From assembly GCA_910577605.1 (NCBI GenBank), contig CAJTON010000045.1:5365-11464 (forward strand): 6,100 nt of DNA, in the 5' to 3' direction. Origin of the DNA: an uncultured Butyrivibrio sp. GTDB lineage: Bacteria; Bacillota; Clostridia; Lachnospirales; Lachnospiraceae. Positions 5,482-6,100 of this stretch are shown piece by piece. Position numbers and translations under genes: made by a program. The first letter of the stretch is position 1, and the number at the start of each line of letters is the position of its first letter. Under the pieces are notes generated by a model. It worked only from the letters and a program-made list of their open reading frames with translations, was not told the origin of the DNA and did no database searches.

Positions 5482-6100
5482 AACTGAATTGTGCTGTCTT
5501 ATAGGCAGACCGGTGGAGCATTCGCTTTCGCCGCTCATACATAATACGCTTGCCCAAAGAATGGGAATAAATATGGCTTACACTACTTTCTGTGTTGAGG
5601 ACGCGGATGTCGCGGAGGCGGTGAAGGGCGCGTACGCGCTTGGAGTCAGGGGTATGAACGTCACGGTGCCCCATAAGCGCGCGGTAATGGAATGTCTTAC
5701 GGATGTAGACCCGCTTGCGGCAAAGATCGGCGCGGTGAACACGCTCGTTCGCGCGGAGGGCGGCTTCAAGGGCTACAATACGGATATTACTGGGCTTGAC
5801 AGGGAGCTTCGCGAGGCAGGCATAGAGATCGGGGGACGATCAGTTATAATTCTAGGAGCAGGGGGAGCCTCAAGGGCGATAACTTATCTCTGCGCCGACA
5901 GGGGGGCCGACAGGATATGGCTTCTGAACAGGACCGCAGAAAGGGCAAAGGAGCTTGCCGGAGAAGTCAATTCCCATTTTGGAGATGTGGTCGTGCCTAT
6001 GTCTTTAAAGGATTACCGCGAAATTCCCGGCGGAAAGTATCCCGTTATACAGACGACAAGCGCCGGCCTTTATCCCGATACGGACGGACTTCCGATAGAG
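5471..6100 (+). CDS. aroE: Shikimate dehydrogenase AroE (3' end outside the window)
   Basis: NADP-dependent enzyme that reduces 3-dehydroshikimate to shikimate in the cytoplasm, the fourth step of the shikimate pathway. The window holds the first 210 codons without a stop; the family has about 270-290 residues, so the C-terminus lies beyond the edge. Substrate-binding S18 and S20 sit in EHSLSPLIHN. Catalytic K69 is in NVTVPHK and D105 in GYNTDITGL. The Rossmann glycine loop GAGGASRA is at 129-136, followed by the NADP-type NRT motif at 153-155. The QTTSAGLYP segment near the right edge is the usual substrate-domain return. The start ATG 5471 lies inside the end of yqeG (stop 5479-5481) in another frame. 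AAGG at 5457-5460 is a possible ribosome binding site with a long spacing of 10 nt, so translation may depend on coupling to yqeG. Confidence 0.97.
   Translation, partial: MDAKTELCCLIGRPVEHSLSPLIHNTLAQRMGINMAYTTFCVEDADVAEAVKGAYALGVRGMNVTVPHKRAVMECLTDVDPLAAKIGAVNTLVRAEGGFKGYNTDITGLDRELREAGIEIGGRSVIILGAGGASRAITYLCADRGADRIWLLNRTAERAKELAGEVNSHFGDVVVPMSLKDYREIPGGKYPVIQTTSAGLYPDTDGLPIE

Overview
The window looks like a chromosomal segment of a Clostridia-type Gram-positive bacterium (Bacillota). The reasons are strong purine-rich GGAGG ribosome binding sites before almost every gene, AT-rich intergenic DNA with sigma-A-like promoters, an nrdR-yqeG-aroE gene order of Firmicutes type, and a lipoprotein and a secreted BIG2-domain protein of the kind common in gut clostridia. 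The species cannot be fixed from the sequence alone.

Left part (1-3160, + strand): three closely spaced genes, probably one operon, all with export signals. The first encodes a secreted protein with a threefold-repeat (beta-trefoil-like) module, a BIG2 Ig-like module and a C-terminal caspase-like (clan CD, CHAT/C25-like) module with a visible His-Gly and Gly-Cys pair. The second encodes an acidic lipoprotein of unknown function. The third encodes an exported or membrane-anchored protein that I do not recognise. This is the accessory part of the window. The first two genes are visibly more AT-rich than the housekeeping genes to the right.

Boundary (3161-3274): a strong 14-bp GC-rich hairpin sits between two converging genes and is flanked on both sides by T-rich or A-rich tracts. 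It probably terminates transcription from both directions.

Right part (3275-6100): a class I DAHP synthase gene (first step of the shikimate pathway) on the - strand, then a 202-bp divergent promoter region, then nrdR, a yqeG-type HAD phosphatase gene and the 5' two thirds of aroE on the + strand. These last three are packed with a 10-nt gap and an 11-nt overlap, so they are very likely co-transcribed. DAHP synthase and shikimate dehydrogenase act in the same aromatic amino acid pathway but are transcribed divergently here. NrdR, the ribonucleotide reductase repressor, leads the aroE-containing operon.

The item most worth following up is the secreted caspase-like protein and its two exported partners. 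The rest is ordinary core metabolism with a few regulatory details: an altered effector pocket in DAHP synthase, a perfect dyad in the nrdR leader and a perfect dyad inside the lipoprotein gene.
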